Shown here piece after piece: positions 16,186-25,193 of a DNA stretch of 64,000 bases. The notes under the pieces are model-generated. The model did no database searches. It was not told the origin of the DNA and saw only the letters and a program-made list of their open reading frames with translations. The DNA comes from Maritalea myrionectae DSM 19524 (GTDB taxonomy: Bacteria > Pseudomonadota > Alphaproteobacteria > Rhizobiales > Devosiaceae), in contig NZ_AUHV01000003.1 in assembly GCF_000423365.1 (NCBI RefSeq), positions 186,001-250,000 on the forward strand, in the 5' to 3' direction. Positions within the stretch are counted from its first letter, which is position 1, and the number at the start of each line of letters is the position of its first letter. The translations under genes were made by a program, and so were the position numbers.

Positions 16186-17256
16186 TTAATTCCCCGTGTT
16201 CGTGTTGCGACGCGCCTGAACTTCAGGCAACGGCAAGTAAGGGACAACACCCGATCCGCCTTCAAGAATGATCTTGTCGGACTTGGACAGAACGCTTTCC
16301 ATAGTTTCAAGGAACAACCGTTTACGGGTCACGCCTGGTGCCTTGGCATATTCTTCATAAACAGAGGTAAAGCGAGCTGCTTCACCTTGTGCCTGCTTCA
16401 CCACGCGGTCTTTATAAGCAGCGGCTTCTTCACGCAATTGCGCGGCTTCACCACGGGCTTGACCCAAACGGGTGTTTGAATATTGGCGAGCTTCCTCTTG
16501 GAAACGGTCTTCATCCTGTTCCGCACGCTGCACTTCATCAAAAGCGTCAGCCACATCGGTTGGTGGAGCCGCATCCTCAATGGATACGCCATTGATGTTT
16601 ATACCGGCGCCATATGAATCGAGAATTTCCTGGATGATCTGCTCAACCTCAACAGCGATTTCCGCACGTTTGTCCCGGAACACGTCTTGCGCTGGGCGTC
16701 GACCGACAACCTCACGCATCGCGCTTTCCGCCGCACGGCGCAACACGCCATCAGGGTCAGCAACGTTAAACAAATAGTCAGAAGGGTTTGAAATCCGCCA
16801 TAGAACAGAGAAACCAACATCAACGATGTTTTGGTCACCTGTCAGCATCAAGCCTTCAGAAAGCTGGTTTGAACGTGAGCTGCTCACCGAACCAATACGT
16901 GTTTGGTTTTGGGTGGTCGTCACGATCTCAACAGTTTCAACGGGCCAGAAATGGAAGTGCAAACCTGATTGCGAAAATTCTTGTTTGGGCTCACCAAACA
17001 ACAGTTCAACGCCAACTTCCTGCGCTTCAACCTGATAGATGCTTTGATAAAGCCAAAACACGACAATAAATACCAAAATCGCCAGAATGCCCAAACGGCC
17101 CCCCGGAATTCCGCCCTTAAACTGTTCGCGGCTTTGCTTGAACAGGTCCTCAATATTTGGACCGCTAGGACGACGTGGCCCACCGCCACCGCCTCCCGAA
17201 CCGCCGCTTGGCCCCTGTCCCCAAGGTCCACCGCTGTTATTTTCATTCCAAGGCAT
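16186..17256 (-). CDS. hflK: FtsH protease modulator HflK
   Basis: Partner of HflC, 356 residues. It has the typical N-terminal Gly/Pro-rich cytoplasmic segment (MPWNENNSGGPWGQGPSG...), one transmembrane helix (about 53-70), and an SPFH domain followed by helices rich in Ala, Glu, Gln and Arg. It is the first gene of the hflK-hflC-DUF2065-degP unit and has its own candidate promoter in the 79-nt gap after folA. Confidence 0.94.
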   Translation of the reverse strand: MPWNENNSGGPWGQGPSGGSGGGGGGPRRPSGPNIEDLFKQSREQFKGGIPGGRLGILAILVFIVVFWLYQSIYQVEAQEVGVELLFGEPKQEFSQSGLHFHFWPVETVEIVTTTQNQTRIGSVSSSRSNQLSEGLMLTGDQNIVDVGFSVLWRISNPSDYLFNVADPDGVLRRAAESAMREVVGRRPAQDVFRDKRAEIAVEVEQIIQEILDSYGAGININGVSIEDAAPPTDVADAFDEVQRAEQDEDRFQEEARQYSNTRLGQARGEAAQLREEAAAYKDRVVKQAQGEAARFTSVYEEYAKAPGVTRKRLFLETMESVLSKSDKIILEGGSGVVPYLPLPEVQARRNTNTGN

Positions 17257-17293
17257 TTGTTACCCTTCAGTTTGCATAGATTTGTGTCTCAAC

Positions 17294-17322
17294 TATATAG
17301 GAAACCTATAGCTTTCAATCAA
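17294..17322 (-). promoter_or_regulatory. Candidate heat-shock-type promoter of hflKC-degP
   Basis: On the minus strand TTGATT (17322-17317), a 17-nt spacer, then TATATA within CCTATATA, which fits the CYTATnT -10 described for alphaproteobacterial heat-shock promoters. The spacer contains half of an inverted repeat, TATAGG-TTT-CCTATA. It lies about 40 nt before the hflK ATG. Confidence 0.45.
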
Positions 17323-17335
17323 TCGCTGCACCAAA

Positions 17336-17857
17336 TTAGTTTTGGCGCTCATATGTTGCGATATAATAGCTTTGTGTGTCCCGTTCATGCGGTTCAAAAG
17401 CTGGGCGATCCACTTCAACCCAACTCTTGTCGATCTTTGGAAATACCGTGTCGCCTTCCGGCGCTGAATCGATGTGCGTAATATAGAGGCGATCTGCACG
17501 ATCAATTGTGGCCTCATAGATTTCGCCACCGCCAATGATCATCACTTCATCAACCTTATCAGCCGCTGCGATCTGTTTCGCGTGATCAATTGCCGCATCA
17601 ATATCATTGATCACCAAAACCCCTTCGGGCTGATACCCTTCTCGCCGTGTCACAACGATATTGGTGCGACCGGGCAACGGACGCCCCACAGTTTCATATT
17701 GTTTGCGCCCCATCACCATGGGCTTCCCCATGGTCGTCGCCTTGAAAAACTGAAAATCCGACGGCAAATACCACGGCATATCCCCATCAATACCAATAAT
17801 GTGGTTTTTGGGAACGGCCGCAATCAAAGCGATTTTGATTTCATCTGGCGTTGTCAT
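17336..17857 (-). CDS. folA: Dihydrofolate reductase
   Basis: NADPH-dependent reduction of dihydrofolate to tetrahydrofolate, 173 residues. Family marks are IALIAAVPKNHIIGIDGDMPWYLPSDFQFFKATTMGKPMVMGRKQYETVGRPLPGRTNIVVTR, with the active-site acidic residue position in the FQFFK helix, and MIIGGGEIYE for cofactor binding. It directly follows the MazG-like gene and thyA; thymidylate synthase produces the dihydrofolate that this enzyme recycles. Confidence 0.94.
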   Translation of the reverse strand: MTTPDEIKIALIAAVPKNHIIGIDGDMPWYLPSDFQFFKATTMGKPMVMGRKQYETVGRPLPGRTNIVVTRREGYQPEGVLVINDIDAAIDHAKQIAAADKVDEVMIIGGGEIYEATIDRADRLYITHIDSAPEGDTVFPKIDKSWVEVDRPAFEPHERDTQSYYIATYERQN

Positions 17858-18187
17858 TTAATTTTCTTCCTGCGGTAAATACTTAAACCATTTTCGAGCC
17901 AATGCCGCCTCGATGTCGATCTGATTGTGCTGCGCAAAGAGCAATATTTGCGCAAAAACATCGGCCAGCTCGTCTGACAATGCTGTCTGCACCTTATCCC
18001 GTGTGCGCGTCGCGTCAAACCGGCCTCTATTAGTCATACGCAAATACTCTGCGTTTAGCTCACCCAATTCTTCGCCAATTTTAATCAAATACCAATCATC
18101 ATCACGCTCAATGCTGCAGCGCTGCGCGTAGGTGTCTGATACTTCGGCAACTTTTTTTGTTAACTCAGCGAGTGATTTTCCGCTCAT
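17858..18187 (-). CDS. MazG-like nucleotide pyrophosphohydrolase
   Basis: Protein of 109 residues with the all-alpha NTP pyrophosphatase metal motif: EELGELNAE, then DELADVFAQ about 34 residues on. Members hydrolyse non-canonical or surplus NTPs/dNTPs to monophosphates. It overlaps thyA by 4 nt and its stop abuts the folA start, so it is co-translated between the two enzymes of dTMP synthesis; a housecleaning or dUTP/dCTP-level role fits that place but is inferred. Confidence 0.75.
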   Translation of the reverse strand: MSGKSLAELTKKVAEVSDTYAQRCSIERDDDWYLIKIGEELGELNAEYLRMTNRGRFDATRTRDKVQTALSDELADVFAQILLFAQHNQIDIEAALARKWFKYLPQEEN

Positions 18188-18978
18188 ACCGCAATGGGCG
18201 CTTTGATCGTCGGGTATGGGTCGTACCCTTCAAAGCCGAAATCTTCATAAGCAAAGTCAAAGATTGACGTGCGTTCTTCATTGATCAGCAATTTTGGCAA
18301 GGGACGCGGCGCACGTGTAAGCTGCAAACGCACCTGATCAAAATGGTTGTGATAAATATGGGCATCGCCAAAGGAATGCACAAACTCACCAACTTGCAGC
18401 CCCGTCACCTGCGCCACCATGTGCGTGAGCAATGAATAGGAAGCGATGTTAAAAGGCACACCCAAAAATATGTCAGCCGACCGCTGATAAAGCTGGCAGG
18501 ACAATTTACCATCGGCCACAAAAAACTGGAACAGGCAATGACAAGGCGGCAACGCCATATTGTCCACTTCTGCTGGGTTCCACGCCGTCACAATGTGCCG
18601 CCGTGAGTTGGGATTGTTTTTGATGCCGTCAATCAGCTTGGTGATTTGATCAATGCTTTCACCATTGGGCGCCGGCCATGAACGCCATTGCGAACCATAT
18701 ACTGGCCCCAAATCGCCATTCTCATCGGCCCATTCATCCCAAATGCGCACTTTGTTATCTTGCAAATATTTGATGTTGGTCTCGCCCATCAAAAACCACA
18801 AAAGCTCATGAATGATTGAGCGCAAATGAAGTTTTTTGGTGGTCACCAGCGGAAAACCTTTCTCAAGGTCAAACCGCATTTGGTAGCCAAACACACCACG
18901 TGTACCGGTCCCCGTACGGTCGCCCCGGTCCACACCATTTTCCATCACATGCGTGAGTAAGTCTAAATAAGCTTGCAT
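18184..18978 (-). CDS. thyA: Thymidylate synthase
   Basis: Converts dUMP and methylenetetrahydrofolate to dTMP and dihydrofolate. At 264 residues it matches the E. coli enzyme in length. The catalytic Cys is C146 in [11 protein letters not shown]; the dUMP-binding RRH appears in [12 protein letters not shown]; the C-terminus is [10 protein letters not shown]. It is the first gene of the thyA-MazG-folA unit. Confidence 0.96.
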   Translation of the reverse strand: MQAYLDLLTHVMENGVDRGDRTGTGTRGVFGYQMRFDLEKGFPLVTTKKLHLRSIIHELLWFLMGETNIKYLQDNKVRIWDEWADENGDLGPVYGSQWRSWPAPNGESIDQITKLIDGIKNNPNSRRHIVTAWNPAEVDNMALPPCHCLFQFFVADGKLSCQLYQRSADIFLGVPFNIASYSLLTHMVAQVTGLQVGEFVHSFGDAHIYHNHFDQVRLQLTRAPRPLPKLLINEERTSIFDFAYEDFGFEGYDPYPTIKAPIAV

Positions 18979-19053
18979 GGGCGCAAATATAGGCGATTCT
19001 CTTGGTGATGTACGCCAAAATCGCCGCTTTTGCCCAACCGATGGGCGCTAAAC

Positions 19054-19515
19054 CTATTTGCTCAGGCCCGGCCAATTGGCGTTGGCCGCTTTGATATAGC
19101 CCGGAATGTCCTGAAACCACATCTGCTGCACTTGCTTGTTAAAGTTCAAATAGAGCTTGCCATCTTCAATGTGCCATGCCTCAGGGTCGCCTTTGGCCAA
19201 ATAGCCTTTCGCGGCGGCAAAGGCACAATGGCCACCATATTGCGGCGCATATTTTTCCGGATTGGCTTCAAACATGGCTTTGTTTTCCGCACTCGAAAAG
19301 CGCCACGTCGCGCCTTGATAGTCCAACGTGATGCCTGCATCACCCTTCACGGCCTCACCTTGGGTGAAATAGGCCACCGCGTCGTAGCCGCCAACAGCGG
19401 TGCCCGGCACAAGGCCAGTGAAGATTTTCGCGGTGGAGGACTGCGCCAACGCTGGGCAAACCGCTAAAAAACTTACGCCCACAAGGCTCAAACCTAAAAA
19501 CTGACGACGATCCAT
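19054..19515 (-). CDS. Exported YHS domain protein
   Basis: Protein of 153 residues with an export signal MDRRQFLGLSLVGVSFLAVCPALAQ; the RR-Q-FLG start resembles a Tat signal, so folded export is possible. The mature part carries a YHS domain (GYDAVAYFTQGEAVKGDAGITLDYQGATWRFSSAENKAMFEANPEKYAPQYGGHCAFA), a small domain associated with metal binding. The specific role is unknown. It stands alone between thyA and the DUF2853 gene. Confidence 0.8.
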   Translation of the reverse strand: MDRRQFLGLSLVGVSFLAVCPALAQSSTAKIFTGLVPGTAVGGYDAVAYFTQGEAVKGDAGITLDYQGATWRFSSAENKAMFEANPEKYAPQYGGHCAFAAAKGYLAKGDPEAWHIEDGKLYLNFNKQVQQMWFQDIPGYIKAANANWPGLSK

Positions 19516-19596
19516 TATGCTTTATCCCTTACACCTTGATGTCACCATTTGAATTTAGAAGCCGGTCGCATCACAAGCCAATCACAAAAAGGCGAG

Positions 19597-19628
19597 AAAA
19601 AACGCCGCCCCAAATCAATGAGGCGGCG
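19597..19628 (-). terminator. Rho-independent terminator after the DUF2853 gene
   Basis: A 7-bp GC stem (CGCCGCC / GGCGGCG at 19603-19609 and 19622-19628) is followed on the minus strand by six T. It lies 27 nt past the DUF2853 stop. Confidence 0.75.
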
Positions 19629-19654
19629 CCATAAACATCAAATGAGCAGACCTA

Positions 19655-19972
19655 TTAGGCAAATACACTCAATTTGCCGGTTTTCTTGGCGCACAGATAA
19701 TAAAATGTCAGGCGCTCTTTCATGCGATCAGCCTTCATTTCCTCGGCCACTTCGGCAATCACCGCGTCCAATTTGTCGTCGCTGTCCGTAAGGCCCAACT
19801 TCTTCTTCAAAAAGTTTTCACGCACTGTTTTCAACTCATCCGGATCAGATGTTGCGACAAAGGCACTATCGCGCTTTGACAAAACCAAGCGATAGGTTTT
19901 CGCCATATTGTCAACAATGCTCGCATCAGCGCCTGCATCATATTTTTGGATTTCTTCTAGGTGTTTGCTCAT
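19655..19972 (-). CDS. DUF2853 family protein
   Basis: Small, charged, mostly helical cytoplasmic protein of 105 residues. The pattern KYDAGADASIVDNMAKTYRLVLSKRDSAFVATSDPDELKTVRENFLKKKLGL identifies the DUF2853 family of alphaproteobacteria and bacteroidetes. No function is known. It has a good ribosome-binding site (GAGAGGAACG) and its own terminator; it is divergent from ssrA. Confidence 0.75.
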   Translation of the reverse strand: MSKHLEEIQKYDAGADASIVDNMAKTYRLVLSKRDSAFVATSDPDELKTVRENFLKKKLGLTDSDDKLDAVIAEVAEEMKADRMKERLTFYYLCAKKTGKLSVFA

Positions 19973-20083
19973 AGGTCGTTCCTCTCTTGAACCAATTGCC
20001 GCAAATTCGAGCCCCCCGGCTGAATATCAAAACATTTCCACAGCTTAACCCAACTGTAAAGTCTGTTTACACTTTTCGCCCCT

Positions 20084-20111
20084 TTGCAATCCGCAAAAAA
20101 GCACCTATATA
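20084..20111 (+). promoter_or_regulatory. Candidate ssrA promoter
   Basis: TTGCAA (20084-20089), 16-nt spacer, TATATA (20106-20111), just upstream of the acceptor RNA part. Good agreement with a sigma-70 promoter. Confidence 0.45.
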
Positions 20112-20117
20112 GGAGGT

Positions 20118-20195
20118 GCTGGCAACAGCTATGGCGATAAATGGAAATCGGAATAAACCATTCGGACCCGGGGGCGGTACCCGGCGCCTCCACCA
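20118..20195 (+). ncRNA. ssrA: tmRNA acceptor piece (two-piece, permuted)
   Basis: This is the 3' tRNA-like part of tmRNA, placed first as in the circularly permuted ssrA of alphaproteobacteria. It ends in CCCGGGGGCGGTACCCGG (T-arm) and CGCCTCCACCA, with the CCA tail encoded at 20193-20195. CGCCTCC pairs with GGGGGCG at the start of the coding piece (20231) to rebuild the acceptor stem. The 5' end is approximate. A 35-nt spacer separates the pieces and would be removed during processing. Confidence 0.85.
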
Positions 20196-20230
20196 AATAT
20201 CGGATCGGCTTTTGATAAGTCGCTGATTAT

Positions 20231-20440
20231 GGGGGCGAAATAGGATCGACGAGGGTGTAAAGGGTTATCTTTCGCTCGGCATGGTACCACCGTATCGGAC
20301 CATTATGATAGTTGCAAATGACAACATCGCTGAGGCACGTCTAGCTGCGTAATGCGGTTCGACACCTCGAATTAAAGCCCTTTTCCTCTAGCAAGGACTA
20401 GGCGGGGTTCGCAGGCACCTGGCAACAGAAGCCTGCACTT
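20231..20440 (+). ncRNA. ssrA: tmRNA coding piece with proteolysis tag
   Basis: The piece begins GGGGGCGAAATAGGATCGAC, the usual tmRNA 5' end, and carries the tag reading frame at 20314-20352: ANDNIAEARLAA then TAA, with Ala as resume codon and the LAA end recognised by ClpXP. It rescues ribosomes stalled on broken mRNA and marks the product for degradation. GCAGGC...GCCTGC near 20411-20436 forms the distal helix; the 3' end is approximate. sspB, encoding the tag adaptor, is the next gene. Confidence 0.9.
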
Positions 20441-20549
20441 TATTGCCTCAATTATTTCTTAGATGAAGGTTTCATCCCCTTGCATTTCATGGCAAATTAA
20501 GTCTGTTATGCAGCTCTAGAGATTCTCGACAGCAAAAAGGTGCGCCCAA

Positions 20550-21080
20550 ATGGCAGAAGACCTCATTCGTTACGATATTTTGGCTCAAGAAGCGTTGCGC
20601 GGGGTGGTCCGTAAAGTGCTGAACGAAGTAGCCAAAACGGGGTTGCCAGGCGAACATCACTTCTTCATCTCATTCGTAACCACCGCACCAGGCGTGCGCA
20701 TTTCCCAGCGTTTGCTGGATCAGTACAAAAATGAAATGACCATTGTGCTGCAAAACCAATATTGGGACCTCAAAACCCATGAAACTGGTTTTGAAGTTGG
20801 CTTGTCGTTTGATGGCCAGCCAGAAATTTTGGTTGTCCCCTATTCCGCCATTAAGGGCTTTTTCGATCCTTCCGTGCAGTTTGGACTGCAATTCGACGTG
20901 ATGGACGAGAACGGCGAAAGCCAAGAAGACCTTGAAGATCTACCCGCCACTCAGTTGGCCGCAGATAATGGCGACAAAGGCGAAGCTGCTGCGGAGAACG
21001 AAGCCCCCTCTGAAGATAAGGGCGAAGAAGAAGAAGGCGAAAACGTTGTTAGCCTTGATTCTTTCCGCAAGAAACCCTAG
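20550..21080 (+). CDS. sspB: ClpXP adaptor SspB, alpha type
   Basis: Binds the N-terminal part of the ssrA tag and delivers tagged proteins to ClpXP. The 176-residue protein starts with the substrate-binding domain (IRYDILAQEALRGVVRKVL... FFISFVTTAPGVRIS). A long acidic, Gly/Glu/Ala-rich linker (about 120-163) follows, then the conserved C-terminal tail VVSLDSFRKKP, which in this family docks on ClpX. It lies about 110 nt downstream of ssrA on the same strand, an apt neighbour. Confidence 0.88.
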   Translation: MAEDLIRYDILAQEALRGVVRKVLNEVAKTGLPGEHHFFISFVTTAPGVRISQRLLDQYKNEMTIVLQNQYWDLKTHETGFEVGLSFDGQPEILVVPYSAIKGFFDPSVQFGLQFDVMDENGESQEDLEDLPATQLAADNGDKGEAAAENEAPSEDKGEEEEGENVVSLDSFRKKP

Positions 21081-21091
21081 CCAACCCTTTG

Positions 21092-21322
21092 ATGAAAAAG
21101 CGCTCTATCACCATTGCCGGCCACCGCACCAGCGTTGCGCTTGAGCCAGAGTTTTGGACGCTCATTGAAAAAATGGCCAAAGAACAAAACCTGTCCTTGG
21201 CCGACTTTATCGCCAGCATTGACCAATCCCGCGTCGAAACCAATTTGGCTTCCGCACTGCGCCTCAGCGTTCTGGATTGGTTGCAGCAAAAGCCGATTGG
21301 TCCTGACTCGTCAGACGATTGA
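21092..21322 (+). CDS. Ribbon-helix-helix domain protein
   Basis: Protein of 76 residues: KKRSITIAGHRTSVALEPEFWTLIEKMAKEQNLSLADFIASIDQSR...NLASALRLSVLDWL, the pattern of the RHH_4 family of predicted DNA-binding proteins found across alphaproteobacteria. Partners and targets are unknown. ATG at 21092 is preferred over the TTG three bases earlier. It follows sspB by 11 nt, so probably the same transcript, and converges with the AsmA-like gene at 4 nt. Confidence 0.75.
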   Translation: MKKRSITIAGHRTSVALEPEFWTLIEKMAKEQNLSLADFIASIDQSRVETNLASALRLSVLDWLQQKPIGPDSSDD

Positions 21323-21326
21323 CGAT

Positions 21327-24300
21327 CTACTCCAGCCCGTCTGTCAAATCCAGCGGCGCCTGCTCTTCAAGATATAGCGCATTTGGATCGAAATAGATCG
21401 GCTCGCCTGTGTCCGGGTCATATGCGATTGGCTCGTCCACATTGAGTTCGAGTGGCGGTACATCCGTATTTTGCTGTTGTTCCTGCTGTCGCGCTGCTTC
21501 CTCTGCCGCGCGTCGTTCAGCCTCAGCTTGTGCCTTCGCCGCCTCTTCTTTGGCCAGACGGGCAGCTTGTTCCGCCATGCGCCGCTGCTGCTCTTCCGCT
21601 TGCGCCCGAGAGCGGGCCTCCTGCTCAGCGCGCAACCGCTCAAGCTCCTCAACTTCGAGTTCAAATGCGCGCATTTGGATCGCGTCGGCCATGGGGCCGA
21701 CATCCACATCTACAATCGGGGCAAACAAATTCCCCGCCACACGATAGGCAATCTGGGCCGCATTTTCGCTCAGCACGCTGCCATCACCAAACGCCTGTGT
21801 GGGGGTCAACATCCAATCCCCCGACAACCCGAATTGCGAAAGATCAAGCGTCAAATCACCAAACAATCGCGCCCGTGCATCTTCTACGGAGAAATTGCGC
21901 AGCAACATCTTGCCACTGGCCACCGTGAACAGGCCTTCGGCCTCAGGCACATCTATGCGCCCTTGCGCCAAATCCGTATCGATTTGCGCTTTAAACGCCT
22001 CCGGCGATAAATTTGTCAAATTGTCCATGGCACCGATTTTGGCAAAGATTTCGCTGTTCACCCCTTCGATCGCAAAGTCGACAACTGAAAAGCTACCTTC
22101 GCCACCAAGGCCCGTGATCATCTGCGCAAAATCGCCACCGCGCGTGGAAAAGCGACCCGCGCCATCAATAAAGCCCGACAAGGTGTTGGATGCCGGGCCG
22201 ACCAACACATCACTTAACGCCACACCATCCAGCCGGAAGCGGCCATTCAACTGTTTTTGCGCTTCGCTGCCATAGCAGCAAATGGTCACGTCCAGCCCGA
22301 CTTCACCTTCCCCCCGCGCGCCCAAAAGGTTGCGAATACGGTTTTCATTGGCGGTCCAGCTCAAGTCGAAACTCACACCCGTGAGGAACGGACGATCCCC
22401 CGCCATAATCAAAGGGGTATCAATGTCAATTCGACCTCTGTGCTTGCGCCCATTCGCAGCAATATTAAACGGACCATCTGGCCAAATCTGCGCGCCGCTA
22501 TTGAGCATTGCGGTGGGGCCGCCCAGATATTCAGCCAAACCATCAACACTGAGGCGTGAGACGCGCAACCCGCCCGAATAAACAGCGCTGTCTCCCAAGC
22601 GGCTCATGCTGAGTTGACCCGTCACATCCTCATCTGCCGCCCGCACCTTAATGTCGGTCAGCTCATATTTTTCCTGTCCGGTGAATTTGAGCGTTGCGCT
22701 ACCCTTCAGATCGGGCAGGAAGAGACCATTCAGCCCCACAAGTGTGGAGAACCCTTCCATGTCGCTCACTGCGCCCTGCAAAGTGCCTCGGCCACGAAGG
22801 TTGGACAGATCAGACACGATCAAGGAGCCTTTATAGCCCAACTCCGTGCTGCCGGCCTCATAGCCAATTTCAGCCTCAATTGAATTGGACAAAGTGCCCT
22901 GATATTCGAAAGAAAGCTGCGCCGGTGTGCTTTGCTCAAAATCACCGCCGTCCAATTGCAATCCGTCAAAAAGGGCCGCCCCGTGGCGCGCAGAAATAAA
23001 CACGGCCCCAACCGATGGCGCCGTCGCCGCGTTGAAAATGCCTTCGCCAAAATCAAACGCAGCATCCAATTTCAAATCCGCATTCACGGCCTCAACTGAG
23101 ATCTTTTGCGCTTGGTTTTGCGGCGCCATCAACTCAACTTCATATCGGGCTGGCCGGTTGGTCGTAAGGATATCGACGAGTTTTGGGTGCATTCCCCCCG
23201 GCCAAAACGCAGCCCAACGGGACACATCTGCGCTGGGTTGCACGTCCAACCGCGCGGTGCCAGACAATTGCGGCTTCTCTAAAGTGCCTGCCAAGATGCC
23301 TGACGATTGGATCGACACGCCCGCTACATCGTTGGCGGTGAAATCATCCACCTCAATACCCGCCTTCGACCATTTGCCGCTAAATGTTGCACCGCGCAAC
23401 GGCATCTCATCAAACACCAATTGGTCGGCATTCACTTTAAAGCGACCAAGCGGAAACGTTTGATTGAATTTTTGATCGCTGCCCACTTCAGGCAAAAATG
23501 CCAAAAGCCGTTCTGTGCTTTGCGCGCCCCATTGGCCAAAGTCCGCATTAAACACCAATCGCCGGGCCTTCTCTTCCCGCCAATCGACCACGAAGTCGAA
23601 CTCGTCATCATCCAACCTGAATTTTTCGGCTGCAATATTGACCCCGCTGGAAGACAGGCGCAAACGGCCATTGCCTTGCGCCGTGGCACCAAAGAGCGGA
23701 TTATCATCGGTGAAGCTGCGCCAGCCGCGCGCCAAAGCGTCCAGTCGCTCTGATGTAAAGGAAAAGGCCCCGTCAAAAGCTGCATGCCCTTGTGCTTCAA
23801 TCAATTCCCCCGACATAGACAGGGTGCTATCGCCCGCCAGCCGCGTGGTGAATGATTGAACCTGCCACTTGCCACCAGACAAGGCGAGATCTGCCGCCAC
23901 GTCGCGCAAGGAGAAATCGCCCAAGCCAAGCTCGCCAATATCCACTTGCAGATTGCCACCTGCCACATCAAATTCTGGCGGCGGTGGCAAATTGATCAAC
24001 AGCTCCACCAATGCGTAAGGATCAGTTGTACGGTCGCGCAGCGCGTCCTGCGGGATAAGCGGCACCACCCCGCCTGAAATCAGCGCATCAAACTGTCGCT
24101 CGGCGCCCAAGGACAATTCAGCATTGCCCACCAGCCGCGTGCCGGCGCGGTTTTCATCAGGCACCAAATTGAACTCTTCAATGGTCAGCGCCTCAGCATC
24201 CAGCGCGATCTGCGTTTTTAATGTCAGGTCGCCACGCACATCATTTTCATCGCGCCGCTGTGGCTTCACCCGCAAATCGCTTTCGCCTTCAAAGCGCGCC

Positions 24301-24992
24301 CGTGCGCCCCCTGTATAAAGCACGCCCTCGGCATCGAGAGAAAAGCGCCGATCAATGGGCGCAACAAAAGCGCTCAAGCGCATGTTGCCCTTCGGGTTCA
24401 GCTCTGAACTGGTCAAGCGAATGGTATAATCCTGGGCCGACATGGTGCCTGTCGCCTCAAAAGCGAATGGCCCGCGCAGCCCGGCTGCACTCAAATGTCC
24501 ATTGATCTGCTGCATGCGCCAGCTCTCACCCGAGCGCTGGTCAGCCAAAACAACTTCAGCGTTGCTCAACACAGCATCCTCAATCGACACATTGCCCTGC
24601 GGCACATCTTGCGGCAACTGAATGGGCATGCGCCATCCACCGCGCTCGTCCAGCGTCAGGTGAAGCTTGACCCCATCTAGATTCAGTCGCTGGACCGCAT
24701 AAATATCCCGCAAAAACTCCATGAGATTGAGGTGCGCATCGGCGCGCTCCACTTCCAAAAGCGGGGCGTTTTCATCGCCAACAACAATGTCGGAGATGGT
24801 CATTTGCGGCTGGGGCAGCAAAGTGAACGACAAATCACCACGAATCGCCACATCAGTGCCCAACGCCTCAGCAGCAATGGCCTCAACGCGATCCCGATAG
24901 ACATTCCAGTCGTAAAAGCGGGGCACAACAAAGGCTGCGGCCATGACCAAAATGAGCAAGATGCCGATTGCAATGTAAACGCGATTTAACAC
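21327..24992 (-). CDS. AsmA family envelope protein
   Basis: Large protein of 1221 residues with one N-terminal transmembrane helix (about 5-25) and the AsmA N-terminal signature (RFYDWNVYRDRVEAIAAEALGTDVAIRGDLSFTLLPQPQMTISDIVVG), followed by a long periplasmic region rich in beta strands. AsmA-like proteins are bridge-like proteins linked to lipid transport between the membranes. The AsmA-2 segment (about 930-1070) includes FSVVDFAIEGVNSE. The C-terminal 100 residues are unusual: a highly charged Arg/Glu/Ala/Gln helix (about 1110-1185) and an acidic, proline-containing end. The role is inferred from the family. Confidence 0.85.
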   Translation of the reverse strand: MLNRVYIAIGILLILVMAAAFVVPRFYDWNVYRDRVEAIAAEALGTDVAIRGDLSFTLLPQPQMTISDIVVGDENAPLLEVERADAHLNLMEFLRDIYAVQRLNLDGVKLHLTLDERGGWRMPIQLPQDVPQGNVSIEDAVLSNAEVVLADQRSGESWRMQQINGHLSAAGLRGPFAFEATGTMSAQDYTIRLTSSELNPKGNMRLSAFVAPIDRRFSLDAEGVLYTGGARARFEGESDLRVKPQRRDENDVRGDLTLKTQIALDAEALTIEEFNLVPDENRAGTRLVGNAELSLGAERQFDALISGGVVPLIPQDALRDRTTDPYALVELLINLPPPPEFDVAGGNLQVDIGELGLGDFSLRDVAADLALSGGKWQVQSFTTRLAGDSTLSMSGELIEAQGHAAFDGAFSFTSERLDALARGWRSFTDDNPLFGATAQGNGRLRLSSSGVNIAAEKFRLDDDEFDFVVDWREEKARRLVFNADFGQWGAQSTERLLAFLPEVGSDQKFNQTFPLGRFKVNADQLVFDEMPLRGATFSGKWSKAGIEVDDFTANDVAGVSIQSSGILAGTLEKPQLSGTARLDVQPSADVSRWAAFWPGGMHPKLVDILTTNRPARYEVELMAPQNQAQKISVEAVNADLKLDAAFDFGEGIFNAATAPSVGAVFISARHGAALFDGLQLDGGDFEQSTPAQLSFEYQGTLSNSIEAEIGYEAGSTELGYKGSLIVSDLSNLRGRGTLQGAVSDMEGFSTLVGLNGLFLPDLKGSATLKFTGQEKYELTDIKVRAADEDVTGQLSMSRLGDSAVYSGGLRVSRLSVDGLAEYLGGPTAMLNSGAQIWPDGPFNIAANGRKHRGRIDIDTPLIMAGDRPFLTGVSFDLSWTANENRIRNLLGARGEGEVGLDVTICCYGSEAQKQLNGRFRLDGVALSDVLVGPASNTLSGFIDGAGRFSTRGGDFAQMITGLGGEGSFSVVDFAIEGVNSEIFAKIGAMDNLTNLSPEAFKAQIDTDLAQGRIDVPEAEGLFTVASGKMLLRNFSVEDARARLFGDLTLDLSQFGLSGDWMLTPTQAFGDGSVLSENAAQIAYRVAGNLFAPIVDVDVGPMADAIQMRAFELEVEELERLRAEQEARSRAQAEEQQRRMAEQAARLAKEEAAKAQAEAERRAAEEAARQQEQQQNTDVPPLELNVDEPIAYDPDTGEPIYFDPNALYLEEQAPLDLTDGLE

Positions 24993-25193
24993 GAGCGATC
25001 CAAACCCTAAACAAAACTTGCCAAAAGGTTAAAACTTTCGGCGACCTACGTCACGCCCTCAATTCAAGATTTCCGCGCAAAAATTTGGCATTGTTGGCCA
25101 ATTTCCTGGTGCAACTCTTGCCCTTACCCCAAATTAAGGCTTATCAATTAAGAACGGTTCGCAATATGTGCTGGAGGAGAGTACACCACAAAA

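Noticed and set aside
19969-20196. 75-codon minus-strand frame
   Set aside because: Lies over the ssrA promoter and acceptor RNA; not a protein gene.
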